A stretch of 64,000 bases of DNA from JBHJHP01 sp042219855 (GTDB lineage Bacteria; Bacteroidota; Bacteroidia; Bacteroidales; UBA5342), in contig NZ_JBHJHP010000001.1 of the NCBI RefSeq assembly GCF_042219855.1, positions 62,001-126,000 on the forward strand, written 5' to 3'. The notes beneath the pieces are model-generated. The model ran no database searches. It had not been told where the DNA came from and was given only the letters and a program-made list of their open reading frames with translations. Positions within the stretch are counted from its first letter, which is position 1. Each line of letters opens with the position of its first letter. The position numbers and the translations under genes were made by a program. This document shows, one piece after another, positions 8,231 to 16,595 of the stretch.

Positions 8231-9751
8231 ATGAAGAGATTTTACATATGGATTTTAGCAGCTGTGGTGGCAATCTGTTTTATAGGTTTGCTTTTTATAC
8301 AGTTTGTATTTGTATCCCGTATGGTGCATGAGCGGAATGATCTTTTCAATCAAATCGTAAATAATTGTATTACCAGGGTAATTCAGACTATGGAGACTGA
8401 AGAAATGCTGGCAGAAGATACTGTAACAGAAGCAGCGCCGATCCTTGGAGGTGGGCAGTATTCCATTAAAATACAATCTGAGCGGTTTAATTATCAGATC
8501 AAAGATGAGAATGGTGAACCCAAGCTGGTTGGAACATATGAAAAATCGATTCAGAATTTATCTAATAATCCCAGGCTTAATCTCAACCGTAATAAGCCGG
8601 AAACATTTGCTTCAAGGCAGATGGAGCTTAATGAGAGGATAAACGGAAGGGTCAAGCAAAAGCGGGATAAACTAAGTCATATTCAAAAGTTACTCGATAT
8701 TGAGGACAGGCCGGTTATTAACAGGATCAACCCGGAAAAGTTAAAAAGTGAACTGAGCAATGAGTTTTCAGACAACGGTATCAGTTTACCATTTTTTGTA
8801 ACCGTCGTGGATCATGAGGGGGATACTGTTTATAATAACGATCCGGCAGGAATTAAAAACATCAATGCGGTTTATAAAAGACATCTGTTCCCCAATGATA
8901 TTCATCCTAAAGCCCATTTTGTTTCCGTTTATTTCCCAACCAAAAAAAGTTACATTTTCCAGTCCATGAGACTGGCGACTCCAACCCTGGTTTTTGCAAC
9001 TATTCTTATTGTGTCAATTGTGCTCATGATTTATATTCTGTTCAAACAGAAAAAGTTGTCAGAAATTAAGAATGATTTTATTAATAACATGACGCATGAG
9101 TTCAAAACGCCGATTTCAACCATATCGCTTGCCTCGCAAATGCTTAAGGATACGGGAGTGTCAAAAACACCTCAGAGCCTCAGCCATATTTCCAGGGTCA
9201 TTCATGATGAAACCAAGCGACTGGGATTTCAGGTAGAAAAAGTGTTACAGATGGCTATTTTTGACAGAGATAAAAGCCGTTTGAAACTTAATGAATATGA
9301 TATTAATGAACTGATTCATTCGGTAGTTACTAACTTTTCGCTCAAAGTTGATAGTAAGGGTGGCCATATTGAAGAAAAACTTGAAGCGGAACAAAGTTTT
9401 CTGTCGGTTGATGAACTGCATTTTACAAATGTTATTTTTAACTTACTTGATAATGCATTAAAGTATTGTCACAGAGAGCCTCAACTGGAAATTAAGACAT
9501 GGAATGAAAAACAAAAGCTCTGCATAAGTGTTAAAGATAATGGTATTGGTATAAAGAAAGAAAATTTAAAACGCGTATTCGAAAAATTTTATCGTGTGCC
9601 AACCGGAAATGTTCATAATGTGAAAGGATTTGGACTTGGTCTGGCATATGTTAAAAAGATCATAGATGATCACAACGGAACTATTCGCGTTGAAAGTGAA
9701 GTAAACACAGGTACAACATTCATAATTTGTTTACCCTTAAATAACCCATAG
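8231..9751 (+). CDS. rprX: RprX-like membrane sensor histidine kinase
   Basis: A 506-residue sensor kinase. I start at the ATG at 8231, which gives a proper N-terminal membrane segment; the frame extends upstream without another convincing start. TM helices are at about 5-28 and 249-271, enclosing a periplasmic sensor region of about 220 residues rich in charged residues. A HisKA domain follows (NNMTHEFKTPISTISL, phospho-acceptor His289) and then a HATPase domain with N box (VIFNLLDNALKY), G1 (VKDNGIGI), F (FEKFYRVP) and G2 (GFGLGLAYVKKI) boxes. The stop codon touches the response regulator start, so they are a coupled pair. The resemblance to the Bacteroides RprX/RprY pair is strongest in the partner; the symbol is used on that basis. 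Confidence 0.85.
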   Translation: MKRFYIWILAAVVAICFIGLLFIQFVFVSRMVHERNDLFNQIVNNCITRVIQTMETEEMLAEDTVTEAAPILGGGQYSIKIQSERFNYQIKDENGEPKLVGTYEKSIQNLSNNPRLNLNRNKPETFASRQMELNERINGRVKQKRDKLSHIQKLLDIEDRPVINRINPEKLKSELSNEFSDNGISLPFFVTVVDHEGDTVYNNDPAGIKNINAVYKRHLFPNDIHPKAHFVSVYFPTKKSYIFQSMRLATPTLVFATILIVSIVLMIYILFKQKKLSEIKNDFINNMTHEFKTPISTISLASQMLKDTGVSKTPQSLSHISRVIHDETKRLGFQVEKVLQMAIFDRDKSRLKLNEYDINELIHSVVTNFSLKVDSKGGHIEEKLEAEQSFLSVDELHFTNVIFNLLDNALKYCHREPQLEIKTWNEKQKLCISVKDNGIGIKKENLKRVFEKFYRVPTGNVHNVKGFGLGLAYVKKIIDDHNGTIRVESEVNTGTTFIICLPLNNP

Positions 9752-9753
9752 TG

Positions 9754-10443
9754 ATGGAAGAAAAATTCAAAATTCTATTAGCCGAAGACGATGAGAATCT
9801 TGGCATGTTATTACGGGAGTATCTCATGGCAAAAGGTTTCGAAACCGTGTTAAAACCAGATGGTGAAGCTGCATATGATGCTTTTATGAAGCAAAAATAT
9901 GACCTTTGCATCTTAGACGTTATGATGCCTAAAAAAGATGGGTTTTCCCTGGCTCAGGATATACGTGTACTCAATTCTGAAATTCCGATTATCTTTTTAA
10001 CAGCTAAGTCGCTTAAGGAAGATATCCTGGAAGGATTTAAAATTGGAGCAGATGATTATCTGACCAAACCTTTCAGTATGGAGGAATTACTCTTTAGAAT
10101 CGAAGCAATATTAAGGAGAACTTCGGGTGTGAAACAGAAAGAGCAGCAGACTTATCAGCTTGGTAAATATGCTTTTGATACGCAGAAACAGACACTTTCT
10201 GATGATAATGAAACCGTAAAGCTGACAACGAAAGAGTCAGAGCTGTTAAAACTGTTATGCTCTCATGCGAATGATGTTCTGGAAAGAAATTATGCATTAA
10301 AGAAAATCTGGATTGATGATAATTACTTTAATGCCCGTAGCATGGATGTTTATATTACCAAGTTAAGAAAGCATCTGAAAGATGAACCGGGAGTTGAGAT
10401 TATCAATATTCATGGAAAGGGATATAAGCTGATAATTGGCTGA
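9754..10443 (+). CDS. rprY: RprY-like OmpR-family response regulator
   Basis: A 229-residue DNA-binding response regulator. The receiver domain (about 1-120) has the acidic pair in LLAEDDENLGMLLREYL, the phospho-acceptor Asp55 in YDLCILDVMMPKKDG, the conserved Thr in IIFLTAK and Lys in DYLTKPF. A winged-helix Trans_reg_C domain fills about 135-229 (LTTKESELLKLL, then SMDVYITKLRKHL and IHGKGYKL). The segment EDILEGFKIGADDYLTKPFS closely resembles RprY of Bacteroides as I remember it. I use the ATG at 9754; a GTG at 9751 overlapping the kinase stop would add one residue. RprY in other Bacteroidota controls stress and ion-transport genes; the targets here are unknown. Confidence 0.85.
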   Translation: MEEKFKILLAEDDENLGMLLREYLMAKGFETVLKPDGEAAYDAFMKQKYDLCILDVMMPKKDGFSLAQDIRVLNSEIPIIFLTAKSLKEDILEGFKIGADDYLTKPFSMEELLFRIEAILRRTSGVKQKEQQTYQLGKYAFDTQKQTLSDDNETVKLTTKESELLKLLCSHANDVLERNYALKKIWIDDNYFNARSMDVYITKLRKHLKDEPGVEIINIHGKGYKLIIG

Positions 10444-10465
10444 CCTTCTCTTTAGAACAATACAG

Positions 10466-10560
10466 GACTGTTCATAAAGCATTATTCGGATTGTTGAGAG
10501 CGCAGCACTGCGAGCTATAGAGCAAATTCGTCAATGACTTTTTGGAACAGTCTTTTTTTT
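10466..10560 (+). terminator. Structured intergenic element ending in a T-run after the response regulator
   Basis: GACTGTTC (10466-10473) pairs with GAACAGTC (10545-10552), which is followed by eight T. The 71-base loop contains a second perfect hairpin, CGCAG/CTGCG (10501-10512). It may be a terminator with a long apical domain or a small structured RNA. The gap 10444-10669 holds no supported ORF. Confidence 0.45.
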
Positions 10561-10669
10561 GCCTGTCCATTTAACCTGTATCTCTTAAACCTGAAAAAAT
10601 AGAACAAAAAGAGGTTGAAAATTGTACTAATGTTTTAGTACGTATTTATTTTTTTTGATCTTTGCGGCC

Positions 10670-11335
10670 ATGTTGATTGAGAAATTTTTTAACGGTATAA
10701 TAATAGGACTTTTAGCATCTGTTCCTTTAGGGCCAATTGGGATTCTTATTATCCAGCGGACCATGAATAAAGGACGTATTTCCGGATTGGCATCGGGCCT
10801 TGGAGCTGCCTTTTCCGATATGATTTATGCTATAATTGCTGGATTCAGTATTTCCTATATTATCGATTTTGTAAAGGAACAGCAAAGCTGGATTCAGCTT
10901 TTTGGTAGTCTGGTAATGGTTGTATTTGGCTATTTTACATACAGATCCAATCCTGCTATTCAGTTACGTAAAGCTCAACGACAGTCCGGCACCGGTAGTT
11001 TTATCCAGGATTTGGTTACAACTTTCGGCCTGACGATTTCTAATCCTCTGTTGATTTTTGTTTTTATAGGAGTTTTTGCTGGTTTCAAGGTGATGCAGGG
11101 AGGAGGTATGGCAGAACGCTTAATCGTAATACCGGGAATCTTTTCAGGAGCTATTTTGTGGTGGTCAACGCTGTCATTTATTGTCAGTCTTTTTCGAAAA
11201 AAAATAAATCTTCGCGGATTATGGCGCTTAAACCGCATTACCGGAATGATTATTATTGTTCTCTCTATTATCAGCCTTGTTTATGCCATACTGGAATTAA
11301 CCGGTGTTTTATTGCCTGAAATTGTTGTGGGATAG
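10670..11335 (+). CDS. LysE-family amino-acid/metabolite exporter
   Basis: A 221-residue inner-membrane protein of the LysE/RhtB translocator superfamily. The ATG at 10670 is chosen over the TTG at 10655, because it starts directly before the first TM helix. The family signature is visible at the N-terminus as LLASVPLGPIGILIIQRTM, matching the G-x-x-x-P-G-P motif, followed by GRISGLASGLGAAFSD. About six TM helices are predicted, with a basic loop at about 95-110 and a second reentrant-like segment TFGLTISNPLLIFVF containing the conserved NP. Members export lysine, threonine, homoserine or related small molecules; the substrate here is not known. It stands alone and its stop lies 2 bases from the convergent xerD stop. 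Confidence 0.85.
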   Translation: MLIEKFFNGIIIGLLASVPLGPIGILIIQRTMNKGRISGLASGLGAAFSDMIYAIIAGFSISYIIDFVKEQQSWIQLFGSLVMVVFGYFTYRSNPAIQLRKAQRQSGTGSFIQDLVTTFGLTISNPLLIFVFIGVFAGFKVMQGGGMAERLIVIPGIFSGAILWWSTLSFIVSLFRKKINLRGLWRLNRITGMIIIVLSIISLVYAILELTGVLLPEIVVG

Positions 11336-11337
11336 TC

Positions 11338-12231
11338 CTATTTTCTAGGATGAAACTTCGAAATTGTCTTCTTTAATGTTTCTTTATTCATATGAGTGTA
11401 TATCTCCGTTGTCAGGATAGAGGAATGACCTAGCATCTCCTGGATTACCCGAAGGTTAGCACCGTTTTCCAAAAGGTCGGTAGCGAAGGAATGGCGGAAT
11501 GTATGCGGAGAAACTGTTTTATGGATTCCTGCCAGCTCAGCCAGATTTTTAATGATGGTAAAGATCATGACCCGCGTAAGTTGTTTCCCCCGGCGGTTCA
11601 GAAAAACAAAATCTTCGTGACCTTTTTCAATATCCAGATGAACCCTGTCTGTTCGGAGATAAAGCATTATTTCATTTAATGCTTTCCTGTTAATAGGAAC
11701 CAACCGTTGTTTATTTCCCTTTCCAATGACGCGGATGAATGATTCGTCAAAGTAGAGTTCTGAAATTTTTAGCTCTGTAAGTTCAGATACCCTTAAACCA
11801 CAACCATACAGGGTTTCCAGGATCGCCTTATTACGCTGTCCTTCAGGTTTTGAAAGGTCAATGGCTGAAATCATTGCATCAATTTCTGCTTCACTTAATA
11901 CATCCGGTAGTTTTCGTCCTGTTTTAGGCCCTTCAATTAATGCCGTAGGATCATCATCAATAACTTTTTCAAGCAGAAGAAACCTGTAAAATGATTTAAT
12001 ACCCGATATTATTCTGGCCTGGGTTCTTGGAGATATACCAAGATCTGCGAGCGATTCAATGAAAACACTTAAATCCCGGTACGAAAGTTTTGTTATCATA
12101 AGATCAGCATCTGCGCAATATGAGGTGAGCTTTTGCAGGTCCGTCATATAGGCTGTGACTGAATTTTCAGAGAGGGACTTTTCCAGTCTGAGGTATGTTT
12201 TAAAGTTCTTTACGATTAAGTCTTCTTTCAA
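11338..12231 (-). CDS. xerD: Site-specific tyrosine recombinase XerD
   Basis: A 297-residue tyrosine recombinase of the length expected for XerC/XerD, which resolve chromosome dimers at dif. The N-terminal SAM-like core-binding domain spans about 1-90 (VKNFKTYLRLEKSLSENSV). The catalytic domain carries the R-K-H-R-H-Y set: Arg in YGCGLRVSELTEL, Lys in IGKGNKQRLVP, HTFRHSFATDLLENGA with His and Arg, LGHSS, and Tyr in TTEIYTHMN. The gene is a single cytoplasmic unit, divergent from aroQ, and I see no attachment site or mobile element beside it. That favours housekeeping Xer over an integrase. XerC versus XerD assignment follows closest overall resemblance and is less certain. Confidence 0.9.
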   Translation of the reverse strand: MKEDLIVKNFKTYLRLEKSLSENSVTAYMTDLQKLTSYCADADLMITKLSYRDLSVFIESLADLGISPRTQARIISGIKSFYRFLLLEKVIDDDPTALIEGPKTGRKLPDVLSEAEIDAMISAIDLSKPEGQRNKAILETLYGCGLRVSELTELKISELYFDESFIRVIGKGNKQRLVPINRKALNEIMLYLRTDRVHLDIEKGHEDFVFLNRRGKQLTRVMIFTIIKNLAELAGIHKTVSPHTFRHSFATDLLENGANLRVIQEMLGHSSILTTEIYTHMNKETLKKTISKFHPRK

Positions 12232-12292
12232 TACTAATAATTTTGTTCTAAAATAATGATAATTCTTAATTTTTTCAATCTGTAATCCTTTT

Positions 12293-12326
12293 GTTGTACA
12301 AATTCAGAATATTTGCATTACTTTTG
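12293..12326 (+). promoter_or_regulatory. Bacteroidota promoter for aroQ
   Basis: A TACTTTTG -7 box (12319-12326) matches TAnnTTTG, with a GTTG -33 element at 12293-12296 and 22 bases between them. The expected transcript start lies about 30 bases before the aroQ ATG. Confidence 0.55.
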
Positions 12327-12361
12327 CAAAGCAGAAATACTAAATTTATAAAATATTATAA

Positions 12362-12784
12362 ATGAGGATATTAATAATTAACGGACCGAATTTAAACCTG
12401 TTGGGAGTCAGAGAAAAGAATATTTATGGCAGCCAGAGTTTTGAAGCATATTTCGAAAAAATTAAACAGGATTTCAGCACATTCGATCTGAGTTATTACC
12501 AATCTAATTCCGAAGGGGAATTAATTGACAAACTGCATGAGGTAGGATTTACCTTTGACGGCATCATTTTAAACGCCGGAGCTTATACACACACTTCTGT
12601 AGCTATTGCAGATGCTATATCTGCCATTAATTCACCGGTTATAGAGGTTCATATCAGTAATATTGCCAAACGGGAATCCTTCAGACATCATTCATTTATA
12701 GCACCGGTATGTTATGGTTCTATAAGCGGATTTGGTCTCGATTCTTATCGTCTGGCTCTGGAAAGTTTTAAACGCAGAGACTAA
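12362..12784 (+). CDS. aroQ: Type II 3-dehydroquinate dehydratase
   Basis: AroQ converts 3-dehydroquinate to 3-dehydroshikimate in the shikimate pathway. The 140-residue size is typical of the dodecameric type II enzyme. Conserved motifs are NGPNLNLLGVREKNIYG with the catalytic Arg and Tyr, QSNSEGELID, ILNAGAYTHTSVAI with the substrate-binding Asn, VIEVHISN with the catalytic His region, and FRHHSFIA. The gene follows its own promoter and precedes pyk by 27 bases in the same direction, so the two are probably cotranscribed. No other shikimate gene is in the window. Confidence 0.95.
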   Translation: MRILIINGPNLNLLGVREKNIYGSQSFEAYFEKIKQDFSTFDLSYYQSNSEGELIDKLHEVGFTFDGIILNAGAYTHTSVAIADAISAINSPVIEVHISNIAKRESFRHHSFIAPVCYGSISGFGLDSYRLALESFKRRD

Positions 12785-12811
12785 TAGTATCAGAAATTCC
12801 ATTATTATATT

Positions 12812-14239
12812 ATGAAGCATACAAAAATTGTAGCGACGATCTCTGATCTTCGTTGTGACGTTGGATTTGTACGTTCACTGTACGAATCGGGAATGAATGT
12901 AGTAAGAATGAATACCGCACATATGGATCATGAAGGTATCAACAGGATTATTACAAATGTGAGAGAAGTATCTGATGATATTGCGATCCTTATGGATACC
13001 AAAGGTCCTGAAATAAGGACAACAGTGCTGGATAAGTCGCTGGAAATTTCTTTAGGTCAGAAGTTAAAATTAAAAGGTGCACCGGGCGTGAAAAGCTCAT
13101 CTGATTGCATTTGTGTATCTTATGATAAAATTGTTGATGATGTGTCAGTTGGCAGTAACATCTTAATTGACGATGGGGAAATCGATCTGAAGGTTGTTGA
13201 AAAAGATGATGAATACTTATACTGTGAAGCACTGAATAACGGGGAGTTAGGAAGCCGTAAGAGTGTGAATGTTCCCGGGGTACGCATCAATCTGCCATCC
13301 CTTACAGAGAAAGATATCAGTAATATTGGTTTTGCCATTGAGAAAGATATTGATTTTATTGCACATTCTTTTGTACGGTCTGCTCAGGATGTGAACGATA
13401 TTCAAAAACTGCTCGATGCAAAAAACAGTAAAATAAAAATTATTGCCAAAATTGAGAATCAGGAAGGCGTAGAAAATATTCATGAAATACTTGATGTGGT
13501 ATACGGAGTAATGGTTGCAAGGGGCGACCTGGGTATAGAAATAGCTCAGGAAAAGATTCCCGGCATTCAGCGTCATCTCATCAGGGAGTGTGTACTGGCT
13601 AAAAAGCCGGTTATTGTAGCCACACAGATGCTGCATAGCATGATTAAGTATCCACGCCCTACACGTGCAGAAGTCACAGATATTGCCAATGCCATATATT
13701 ACAGAACAGATGCATTGATGCTGAGCGGTGAAACAGCTTATGGCCAGTTTCCCGTAGAATCGGTGAAAACCATGGCTCGCATAGCCGAGGAGGCTGAGAA
13801 AACAAAAATGGCAGCGAACGATATCCGTATACCATTCTCTCATGATGATCATGATGTGACTGCTTTCTTAAGCAAACAGGCTGTAAAAGCCGCATCCAGG
13901 GTAAATACAAAAGCTGTACTTACCGATAGCTCAACAGGCAGGACAGCACGTATACTCGCTGCTTTCAGGGGAAGAAACCCGGTGTATGCACAATGTTATA
14001 ACAAGCGTACAATGCGCGAACTGGCTTTATCATACGGCGTGTTTGCAAGCTATCTACCTGCAGACGAGAACAGCAAGGAATATATCTGTTCTTTTGTCAA
14101 GGATCTGATTAGTAAGAAGCTCATAAGGGAGCAGGATCTGGTACTTTATCTCGGCGGTAGTGTTGGTATTGGAGGCGGAACATTTATTGAATTGTTTGAA
14201 GCCGGAAAGCCCCTCCAGGCACAAAAGGACGATAAATAA
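12812..14239 (+). CDS. pyk: Pyruvate kinase
   Basis: Pyruvate kinase transfers phosphate from phosphoenolpyruvate to ADP, the last step of glycolysis. The 475-residue protein shows the TIM barrel with MNTAHMDHEG near the N-terminus, LMDTKGPEIRT, the B domain at about 70-165, the catalytic Lys segment IIAKIENQEG, the metal-binding MVARGDLGIEI, and the signature VIVATQMLHSM. The C-terminal domain (about 340-475) carries the RTARILAAFRG-type effector region. An MNTAH segment replaces the more usual RxNxSH in the active site, a variant worth noting. It lies 27 bases after aroQ and 63 bases before the Nudix fusion gene. Confidence 0.95.
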   Translation: MKHTKIVATISDLRCDVGFVRSLYESGMNVVRMNTAHMDHEGINRIITNVREVSDDIAILMDTKGPEIRTTVLDKSLEISLGQKLKLKGAPGVKSSSDCICVSYDKIVDDVSVGSNILIDDGEIDLKVVEKDDEYLYCEALNNGELGSRKSVNVPGVRINLPSLTEKDISNIGFAIEKDIDFIAHSFVRSAQDVNDIQKLLDAKNSKIKIIAKIENQEGVENIHEILDVVYGVMVARGDLGIEIAQEKIPGIQRHLIRECVLAKKPVIVATQMLHSMIKYPRPTRAEVTDIANAIYYRTDALMLSGETAYGQFPVESVKTMARIAEEAEKTKMAANDIRIPFSHDDHDVTAFLSKQAVKAASRVNTKAVLTDSSTGRTARILAAFRGRNPVYAQCYNKRTMRELALSYGVFASYLPADENSKEYICSFVKDLISKKLIREQDLVLYLGGSVGIGGGTFIELFEAGKPLQAQKDDK

Positions 14240-14279
14240 GAAATTTCAGAACAAAAGGCACTGTTTATTGTTTTTCAAA

Positions 14280-14309
14280 ATGAAAAAGATTAACAACAAC
14301 AGATGCTGA
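14280..14309 (+). CDS. Possible 9-codon upstream ORF overlapping the fusion-gene start
   Basis: A frame of nine codons (MKKINNNRC) ends in a TGA at 14307-14309, overlapping the ATG at 14303 of the next gene. A short coupled leader of this kind can set translation of the gene behind it, but it may also be chance. Confidence 0.2.
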   Translation: MKKINNNRC

Positions 14310-15376
14310 ATCTTAAGAGCTTACTTATAAAATTTTTGCCCGGGTTTATTCCCATTATTCTGTTTGTGATTGCAGACAGCATATGGGGAATAAAGACCGG
14401 GCTTTATGTTGCTGTCGCTTTTGGTGTGATTCAGTTCATCTATGTATTGATCCGGCATCATAAAACTGATTTCTTTATTCTGGCCGATACCTTGTTGCTC
14501 ATTATTCTTGGGGTTATTTCTCTGATGCTTCACAATGATGCTTATTTTAAGCTGAAGCCAGCGATGATAGAGACGATTTTTGCGGTTTTAATCGGGATAT
14601 CCATATTCTCAAAACATAACATAATGATGCAGATGTCACAGCGGTATTTGCGTGACGTTAAGTTAACGGAAGCTCAGGTGAAAGAGTTTAAGGCTAATCT
14701 CACCGTTACATTTTATATTTTTCTGGTTCATATTTTAATGGTTATTTACTCGGCTTATTTTATGAGTGAAGAAGCCTGGGCTTTTGTAAGCAGTGTATTG
14801 CTTTACCTTTTATTTGGCGGCTACCTGCTGTTTCAGGTGGTCAGGTATCGTATTATTAAGAACAGGATGAAACTGGTGGAATGGCTGCCTATGGTAGACG
14901 CCAAAGGTGGAGTAAAGGGAAAAATTCCACGTTCAGAATGTCATGGAAAAGAGAAAATCATGCATCCGGTTGTCCATCTTCATATCATCAGGAACCGTTC
15001 AGTTTTTCTGCAAAAAAGGCCGTATGATAAACTTGTGCAGCCCGGAAAATGGGATACGGCAGTTGGAGGACATCTTAACTACGGTGAGGATATTGAGCAG
15101 GGATTAAGAAGGGAAGCATTTGAAGAAATTGGACTTAAAGATTTTACACCCCGTTTTCTGGTCAAATACGTTTGGGAAACTGATATGGAAAAGGAGTTGG
15201 TCTATTGTTTTATTTGTAATGACCATGAAAATATTTCCATAAACAGGGAAGAGGTTGATGATGGTAAATTCTGGCCGATTAATCAAATCCGGGAGAATAT
15301 GGGAAAAGAAGTATTTACGCCTAATTTTGAAAAAGAATTTGAATTTCTTGAATGCATTTATTTTGGTGCTGATTAA
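14303..15376 (+). CDS. Fusion of YciB/septation-protein-A-like membrane domain with a Nudix hydrolase
   Basis: The 357-residue protein has two parts. Residues 1-185 contain about five to six TM helices and resemble YciB/IspZ (septation protein A) in ADTLLLIILGVISLMLHNDA followed by FKLKPAMIETIFAVLIG. Residues about 218-357 form a cytoplasmic Nudix domain with the complete box G256-x5-E262-x7-REAFEEIGL (270-278), preceded by VVHLHIIRNRSVFLQKRP, an IPP-isomerase or MutT-like start. Nudix enzymes cleave nucleoside diphosphates linked to another group; all box residues needed for metal binding are present. There is no frameshift or stop between the parts. Neighbouring genes give no pathway hint. 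Substrate is unknown; a membrane-tethered pyrophosphatase is the simplest reading. Confidence 0.8.
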   Translation: MLNLKSLLIKFLPGFIPIILFVIADSIWGIKTGLYVAVAFGVIQFIYVLIRHHKTDFFILADTLLLIILGVISLMLHNDAYFKLKPAMIETIFAVLIGISIFSKHNIMMQMSQRYLRDVKLTEAQVKEFKANLTVTFYIFLVHILMVIYSAYFMSEEAWAFVSSVLLYLLFGGYLLFQVVRYRIIKNRMKLVEWLPMVDAKGGVKGKIPRSECHGKEKIMHPVVHLHIIRNRSVFLQKRPYDKLVQPGKWDTAVGGHLNYGEDIEQGLRREAFEEIGLKDFTPRFLVKYVWETDMEKELVYCFICNDHENISINREEVDDGKFWPINQIRENMGKEVFTPNFEKEFEFLECIYFGAD

Positions 15377-15380
15377 CACC

Positions 15381-16595
15381 TTAATTTTCCCGGATAACCA
15401 AAAATGTAATGAATGCAGGAAGGCCCGCTACCAGAGTTATTAGTAAAGCCTTGTAGGGTTTTTCTTTTTTTCTGATTAAAAATAAGGTCAAAGCCAGTGT
15501 AAGATTAAACAACAGAAAGGTAAGGCCGGCTGATATTTCAAAATGTGGCTTGATTACCTGGTTTTTTCTGAAATTAAAAGTGATTCTTACCGGAATAAAA
15601 AAGTCTTTGAATACATCATATGTTTGGAATTTTTTCGGGCTTCTTTTGTACTGAAACGATCTGAATGTTTTATAGTTGTCATTGATAACATTAAGCCGCA
15701 CTTCCCGGTCATTCTGAAACAGAAAGGTTTTGTTGAACTGGTTGCCAAAAATAAGTAATTCATCCCTGGACGGATTATAGCCATTAATATCCGTTTTTAT
15801 AACGGCATTCGTGGTACCCAGATGAAGGTATATTTCATTTTGCTGGCTAACTATAACAGCCAGAATTTCCATGTTTACCGGATCAGTACAAAAAATAAAT
15901 TTAACGGTCAGATCTCTGGGGAGTGGAATGATTTCAGTAACCGCTTCTCCTCTGACCATCTTTAGGTTAAACAGATGATTATGTGCATCTAAAAAATAAT
16001 ACCCGTTATCAAAATTCTTTTGTACCCGGATATCACCATAAATACGTTTGACAGGAAAAACAAAACCCGGTTCAACCAGACTGTTTGTGAATTTTTCGGA
16101 CTTCTCTGTGTCTTCTTCTCCTGTATAAACATTAATAAACTTTATGCTATGTTTAAAACTGAAGAAATCCACCGGAATATTATAATGTGTTGCTTCATCA
16201 GTGTTTTCAAACATTGGCACCAGAACGGGTTGTACTTCATCTGCTATTCCCTCCGGGAGCCTGAAAAAATAGCTGTGTTGTTTAAGATTGTTTATGATTA
16301 AAGGTTCACCCTTTATAGAATCGGGCAATTTTCCATTTTTTTCAAGTTTTCTGTAGTAAAAGACTGGTAGCCGGCTGTAGTAAGTTTCCTTACTGATTTG
16401 CTGCCCATCGGCAGTTGAGTATTGGGTTGTCGGTCCATGTTTCTTGTTCAGAAGGAATTCATCCTTATATGTGCTGTAGGTAATAAGTACATTTTCTGGC
16501 AGAGGTTTGAATATCAGATCAAACAGCAACGGAATTAAAAACATCAGTGTCAGGATGGAAATAATTATGACGATATTTTTACTTAATCTGATCAT
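15381..16595 (-). CDS. DUF4857-like membrane-anchored protein, last gene of the ABC/TonB operon
   Basis: A 404-residue protein with an N-terminal TM helix (about 8-28), a large extracytoplasmic domain of about 310 residues rich in beta strands, and two C-terminal TM helices (about 350-372 and 383-400) separated by a basic loop. This layout and the position behind an ABC ATPase and permease match DUF4857 proteins of Bacteroidota as I remember them. The large outer-leaflet domain could be the substrate-handling part of the ABC transporter. It overlaps the permease gene by 4 bases. No catalytic motif is visible and the function is unknown. Confidence 0.6.
   Translation of the reverse strand: MIRLSKNIVIIISILTLMFLIPLLFDLIFKPLPENVLITYSTYKDEFLLNKKHGPTTQYSTADGQQISKETYYSRLPVFYYRKLEKNGKLPDSIKGEPLIINNLKQHSYFFRLPEGIADEVQPVLVPMFENTDEATHYNIPVDFFSFKHSIKFINVYTGEEDTEKSEKFTNSLVEPGFVFPVKRIYGDIRVQKNFDNGYYFLDAHNHLFNLKMVRGEAVTEIIPLPRDLTVKFIFCTDPVNMEILAVIVSQQNEIYLHLGTTNAVIKTDINGYNPSRDELLIFGNQFNKTFLFQNDREVRLNVINDNYKTFRSFQYKRSPKKFQTYDVFKDFFIPVRITFNFRKNQVIKPHFEISAGLTFLLFNLTLALTLFLIRKKEKPYKALLITLVAGLPAFITFLVIREN

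Noticed and set aside
11338..12231. xerD considered as integrase of a mobile element
   Set aside because: No direct repeats, tRNA target, excisionase or phage genes beside it; sequence and length fit the housekeeping Xer recombinase.
13247..13852. 201-codon minus-strand frame opposite pyk
   Set aside because: It is a shadow of the pyruvate kinase gene; the translation is Cys/His/Phe-rich with no domain pattern.
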